NCBI RefSeq assembly: GCF_026340095.1
Contig: NZ_JAPEPO010000001.1
Coordinates: forward strand, 2,634,501 to 2,698,500
From: Streptomyces sp. NBC_01446
GTDB taxonomy: Bacteria > Actinomycetota > Actinomycetes > Streptomycetales > Streptomycetaceae
Length of the DNA stretch: 64,000 nt
Direction of reading: 5' to 3'
Shown: one piece after another, positions 60,842-64,000 of the stretch
Layout of the letters: every line of letters begins with the position of its first letter
How positions within the stretch are numbered: position 1 is the stretch's first letter
The notes under the pieces: generated by a model
Told to the model about the DNA's origin: nothing
Seen by the model: only the letters and a program-made list of their open reading frames with translations
Database searches by the model: none
Made by a program: the position numbers and the translations under genes

Positions 60842-61695
60842 CGACGCCGCCCCCGCAGCCGGCTCCGCAGGCCTACGCCCAGCAGAGCGCGCCCAACTGG
60901 CAGGGCGCGCCCGGCACTTCGTACACCTCGCCCATCCCGGTCACGCGCACGCACCTGGGGCACGCGCTCGCCTCGGAGTGGACGAAGATCAAGTCCGTGC
61001 GCTCCACGCTCTGGACGCTCGGCATCTTCCTGTTCCTGGTCCTCGGCGGCGGCCTGTTCGTCTCCGCGCAGACCGAGGACCTCAACTACCAGGACCTGCC
61101 CTTCACGTTCCCGGCCTTCATCGGCCTGCTGCTCGGCCAGATCTGCCTGATCACGCTGGGCGTCCTCGTGACGTCGTCGGAGTACGGCACCGGCATGATC
61201 CGCACGACGTTCACCGCGTCGCCGCAGCGCTACCGGGTGTTCGCCGCCAAGATCCTGGTGTTCTTCGCGGTCGCGTTCGCCGTCTCCGCGGGCTCCATCC
61301 TGCTGGTGGGCCTGCTCACGTCGTCGATGCACAGCGGCCCCGAGGCGGCCGACCTGAGCTGGGGCGGCACGGTGCTCAAGGGCGGGCTCTACGTGTCCCT
61401 GCTCGGCGTCCTCGGCCTCGCCGTGGGCTCCATGCTGCGGCATTCTGCGGGCGCGATCACCGCGATGCTCGGCATCGTGCTGCTGCCGTCGATCCTGCCG
61501 GTCTTCCTGATGATCTCGCGCAGCACGCGGACGCTCGGCGAGAAGATGCAGGAGTACAACGCCATCAACGCCCTCGCCAAGATCTTCGGCGCGGACGGCG
61601 GGAGCACCGGCGGGTCCCAGGTGTGGCTGCTCGTCGGCGTCACGGCCGCGGCCGTGGTCGGCGCGTTCGCGCTGCTCGAGCGGCGCGATGTGTAG
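60838..61695 (+). CDS. ABC-2 permease (pair 2)
   Basis: A 285-residue membrane protein. After a 40-residue Pro/Gln-rich cytoplasmic start, HALASEWTKIKSVRSTLWTLGIFLFLVLGG and LGVLVTSSEYGTGMIRTTFTASPQRYRVF match the permease of pair 1. About six helices, ending VGAFALLERRDV. Translation is coupled to the ATPase (ATGA). Confidence 0.9.
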   Translation: MTTPPPQPAPQAYAQQSAPNWQGAPGTSYTSPIPVTRTHLGHALASEWTKIKSVRSTLWTLGIFLFLVLGGGLFVSAQTEDLNYQDLPFTFPAFIGLLLGQICLITLGVLVTSSEYGTGMIRTTFTASPQRYRVFAAKILVFFAVAFAVSAGSILLVGLLTSSMHSGPEAADLSWGGTVLKGGLYVSLLGVLGLAVGSMLRHSAGAITAMLGIVLLPSILPVFLMISRSTRTLGEKMQEYNAINALAKIFGADGGSTGGSQVWLLVGVTAAAVVGAFALLERRDV

Positions 61696-61722
61696 GGCTG
61701 TCAGCCCGGGAGCTGTCGGCCC

Positions 61723-62064
61723 CTAGTAGCGAGGCGCGTTCCTGGACCGCTGCACCCGTGTGGTGCGGCGGTCCTTCGCGTTCCAGCAGGCCTTGTGCCA
61801 GTGCCGGCGCTCGTCGACGCCCGAGTGCTCGGGCCAGGCCACCACGTGCGCGACCCCGGAGGGGATCTCCTGGTCGCAACCGGGGCACCGGTACGTCTTG
61901 CCCGCTGCGCTCGCGCCCGCGACCTGGCGCACGCTCCACTCCTCGCCCTGCCACCTCTCCGTACGCTCGAATCCGCCGTAGCGGCTGCCCTGCTCCTCGT
62001 CCGGTGCCTTGCTGGACGGTCGGCCGCCGCGACGGGGCGACGTCTGGTTTCGGCGCGGGGACAC
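61723..62064 (-). CDS. Small basic protein with CxxC/HxxxC zinc-like motif
   Basis: A 113-residue protein. Residues 1-35 are Arg/Ser/Gln-rich and disordered; the rest has YRCPGCDQEIPSGVAHVVAW and DERRHWHKACWNAK, spacing Cys-x2-Cys and His-x3-Cys that suggests one zinc site. Older annotations label such proteins ATP/GTP-binding, but no P-loop is present. GTG 62064 has GAGGAG seven bases upstream. Convergent with the ABC operon. Function unknown. Confidence 0.8.
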   Translation of the reverse strand: MSPRRNQTSPRRGGRPSSKAPDEEQGSRYGGFERTERWQGEEWSVRQVAGASAAGKTYRCPGCDQEIPSGVAHVVAWPEHSGVDERRHWHKACWNAKDRRTTRVQRSRNAPRY

Positions 62065-62278
62065 CGGCTCTCCTCTAGGACTTGTACAGGTGCCTGCACA
62101 GGGACTTGGGCTCACGTCCAGCGTACGCGGACGCCTCTCGGGTACCCGCACAGCGTCACACCCATGAGTTCTCCGGAAAATCTGCCAATCTCCATGGCAA
62201 GCCGTGCCCTTGGCACTTGTCAGCCGTTAATGCCGGTAGGGGGAGTGCCGCGTCGGCGCCAAGAAAGGCAGGAGTGCG

Positions 62279-63307
62279 ATGCGCGTAGGAACTTTTGTAC
62301 TGGCGGCCCAGTTCCCCGGCCAGGGACAGGGGGAGGCGCTGCACCGGGCGGTGCGGTCCGCCGAGGTGGCCGAGGAGGCCGGACTCGACTCGGTCTGGCT
62401 GGCGGAGCACCACTTCGTGCCGTACGGCACCTGTCCGTCCGCCGTGACGCTCGCCGCGTTACTGCTCGGCCGCACCCGGCGCATCCGCGTCGGCACGGCG
62501 GTCAGCGTGCTGCCGACCGCCCACCCGGTTGCCCTCGGCGAGCAGGCGGCGCTGCTGCACGTGACCTCCGGCGGCCGCTTCTCGCTCGGCGTCGGCCGCG
62601 GCGGCCCCTGGGTGGACCTGGAGGTCTTCGGCTCGGGCATCGAGGCGTACGAGGAGGGGTTCCCGGAGTCCCTGGACCTGCTGCTGCGCTGGCTGCGGGA
62701 GCCCCGCGTCGAGGCCGAGGGGGAACGGTTCGGCTTCCGCGAGGTCGCCGTGGTCCCGCGCCCCGACGAGGCGCTGAACTCCCCCGACGGTCCCGAGGTG
62801 GTGGTTGCCTGCACCTCACCGAAGAGCGTGCGCCTCGCGGCGGAGCGCGGCCTTCCGATGCTGCTCGGCATGCACGCAGGGGACGAGGAGAAGGCCGAGA
62901 TGGTCTCCCTGTGGCGCACGCACGCGCGGGCGGCCGGCCGCGGCCCGGAGGAGATCCGCGCCGCGGCGCACGTCTCGGCCGGAGTGGCCCAGATCGGCGA
63001 CCGCGGGGCGCAGGCGCGGGAGACGCTCCTCAAGGCGATGCCCGGCTGGCTGAAACAGGGGCTCGACGCCCATGTGACGGTGGACGGCCGCACGCGGTCC
63101 ATGCGGGACCCGGTCGCGTACACGGAACTGCTGTGCGGGCTGCACCCGGTGGGGACCCCCGAGCAGTGCGCAGACCGGCTCGCGGCGACCTCGGCACGCA
63201 CGGGCATCACGCGGTTCGCGCTGCTCGTCGAGGGCTCCGGAGATCTCGCGGCCACCGAGGAGAACGTGCGCAGGCTGGGCGCCGAGGTACTCCCCCAGCT
63301 GCGCTGA
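62279..63307 (+). CDS. LLM-class flavin-dependent oxidoreductase
   Basis: A 342-residue luciferase-like TIM-barrel enzyme using FMN or F420. LDSVWLAEHHFVPYGTCPSA and RIRVGTAVSVLPTAHPVALGEQAALL are family patterns; SGGRFSLGVGRGGPW is the flavin phosphate loop. Codon 61 is TTA (62459-62461), rare in Streptomyces, so expression should depend on bldA. AAAGGCAGGAG lies before the ATG. The substrate is unknown. Confidence 0.88.
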   Translation: MRVGTFVLAAQFPGQGQGEALHRAVRSAEVAEEAGLDSVWLAEHHFVPYGTCPSAVTLAALLLGRTRRIRVGTAVSVLPTAHPVALGEQAALLHVTSGGRFSLGVGRGGPWVDLEVFGSGIEAYEEGFPESLDLLLRWLREPRVEAEGERFGFREVAVVPRPDEALNSPDGPEVVVACTSPKSVRLAAERGLPMLLGMHAGDEEKAEMVSLWRTHARAAGRGPEEIRAAAHVSAGVAQIGDRGAQARETLLKAMPGWLKQGLDAHVTVDGRTRSMRDPVAYTELLCGLHPVGTPEQCADRLAATSARTGITRFALLVEGSGDLAATEENVRRLGAEVLPQLR

Positions 63308-63406
63308 GACGCGTCACTGCCGTGCGGCCCGTAGTCCGCCGCCCCGTACTTGTGCACCTCCCGCGTACGGAGCGGCAGACCATCCGATTTCGCCTTCAAC
63401 CGGCTG

Positions 63407-63799
63407 TCAGCAATCCCTGAGTTCAGGGGACTGGTTCAACAGCTGGTTGCGGGCCGAGGTGAAGCGGGCCAGCGTGCCGTCCACCGACGGGTCCTGTGGG
63501 AACACCGCCAGACGGTGACAGTTCTGGAAGGCCAGCCGCACACCGAAGTGCCGCTGCAGCGCGCCACGAATCGCGTCACTCGCGAGCGCACGCAGCAGCT
63601 GCCCACGTGCCTGCTCGTCCGGCGGAGGCGTCTGGTTGTCGGCGAAGTCTCCGCCGTCGACCTTCAGCTGGGCCACCAGGGAGCTGATCATCTCCCATGC
63701 ATAAGGCAGGGAGGTCCGGACGCAGTCGACGAAGTCAGCTTCGTCGACCTCGCCTCGCTCGGCCTGTTCCAACAGTGCCGGTGAGACGTCGAGCGACAT
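63407..63799 (-). CDS. SCO5389-family conserved protein
   Basis: A 130-residue cytoplasmic protein, MSLDVSPALLEQAERGEVDEADFVDCVRTSLPYAWEMISSL at the N terminus, LRALASDAIRGALQRHFGV in the middle. It fits my memory of a family conserved across streptomycetes and annotated by the S. coelicolor locus tag; no function is known. GAGGAG lies 7 bases before the ATG. Two Cys (VDCVR, QNCHR) and a C-terminal Cys are present. Convergent with the LLM gene. Confidence 0.82.
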   Translation of the reverse strand: MSLDVSPALLEQAERGEVDEADFVDCVRTSLPYAWEMISSLVAQLKVDGGDFADNQTPPPDEQARGQLLRALASDAIRGALQRHFGVRLAFQNCHRLAVFPQDPSVDGTLARFTSARNQLLNQSPELRDC

Positions 63800-64000
63800 G
63801 GGTTCTCCTCTCGCACCCCCGCGGGGAGCGGGGGCTGACGGGCAGGTAAGGAGCGCGCGACGACGTACGACCACGAACACGCTGCGTACAGGCGTCGCGA
63901 CCTCCCGCTTATACGGTAAGCAACGTGGGGGGCCCGCAACAGGGGATCGCAGGCACAGTCGGTCCACAACCGGCCAATAACGAACCCGGCAGTTCCAGGG
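63800..64000. other. Upstream region of the SCO5389-family gene
   Basis: About 200 bases to the window edge. The segment near 63905-63925 is A/T-richer (CTTATACGGTAAGC) and is a probable promoter for the minus-strand gene. No further gene is supported before the edge. Confidence 0.4.

Overview
This is a 64 kb piece of a Streptomyces-type chromosome. The evidence is the very high GC, near-total G/C at third codon positions, many GTG starts, 4-base stop/start overlaps, rare TTA codons, and the characteristic genes scy, filP and absC. Gene order from treS to an SCO5389-family protein closely follows the reversed S. coelicolor SCO5442-SCO5389 region as I remember it; this was not checked by alignment. 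No rRNA, tRNA or CRISPR array was seen.

Layout. 1-4.5 kb: end of treS, maltokinase and glgB, three steps of the GlgE alpha-glucan pathway. 4.5-9.2 kb: a HelD-type RNA polymerase-remodelling helicase, then an FAD oxidoreductase with an ECF41/SigJ sigma factor. 9.4-12.7 kb: MerR/thioredoxin pair, and a drug-efflux MFS gene divergent from its TetR regulator. 12.7-19.8 kb: dctA with a divergent CitA/DcuS-type two-component system, then a sugar ABC importer behind a DasR-like site. 19.8-23.6 kb: a four-gene island (DUF2848, MHS transporter, nitrilase-type hydrolase, FCD-GntR) with its own repeated operator. 24.4-30.6 kb: pfkA, pta, ackA and pyk, the lower-glycolysis/acetate block. 30.6-34.8 kb: three linked cell-envelope genes (low-complexity secreted protein, DUF6114, DUF6230) and a CnoX/YbbN-like thioredoxin. 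35.1-38.5 kb: TetR regulator, a complete IS1182-family element, secreted alpha/beta hydrolase. 38.6-42.1 kb: icmA (isobutyryl-CoA mutase large subunit), two DUF3817 membrane proteins, MarR, MTH1187-family protein. 42.2-44.9 kb: three consecutive AIM24 proteins and absC. 45-49.3 kb: OmpR-type two-component system with a divergent His/Asp-rich PepSY protein, then an MFS gene. 49.5-52.3 kb: meaB, thiolase and methylmalonyl-CoA epimerase. 52.5-57.7 kb: scy and filP, the coiled-coil polar-growth proteins. 57.8-61.7 kb: two tandem ABC-2 exporter pairs. 61.7-64 kb: small zinc-binding-like protein, LLM-class oxidoreductase, SCO5389-family protein.

How the genes work together. The window is mostly conserved core: carbon storage, glycolysis and overflow to acetate, acyl-CoA mutase chemistry (icmA, meaB, mce, thiolase), polar growth, and many local regulators. 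The least explained parts are the DUF2848 island, the AIM24 trio, the DUF6114/DUF6230 locus and the metal-ligand-rich two-component locus. The strongest new observations are regulatory: a mirror-symmetric divergent control region in the DUF2848 island with a matching site at its GntR gene, a 22-bp palindrome before icmA, three tandem TetR operators before the efflux gene, phased CTTCAG repeats before the PepSY gene, and a -10-like hexamer 6-7 bases before many start codons, suggesting frequent leaderless transcription.
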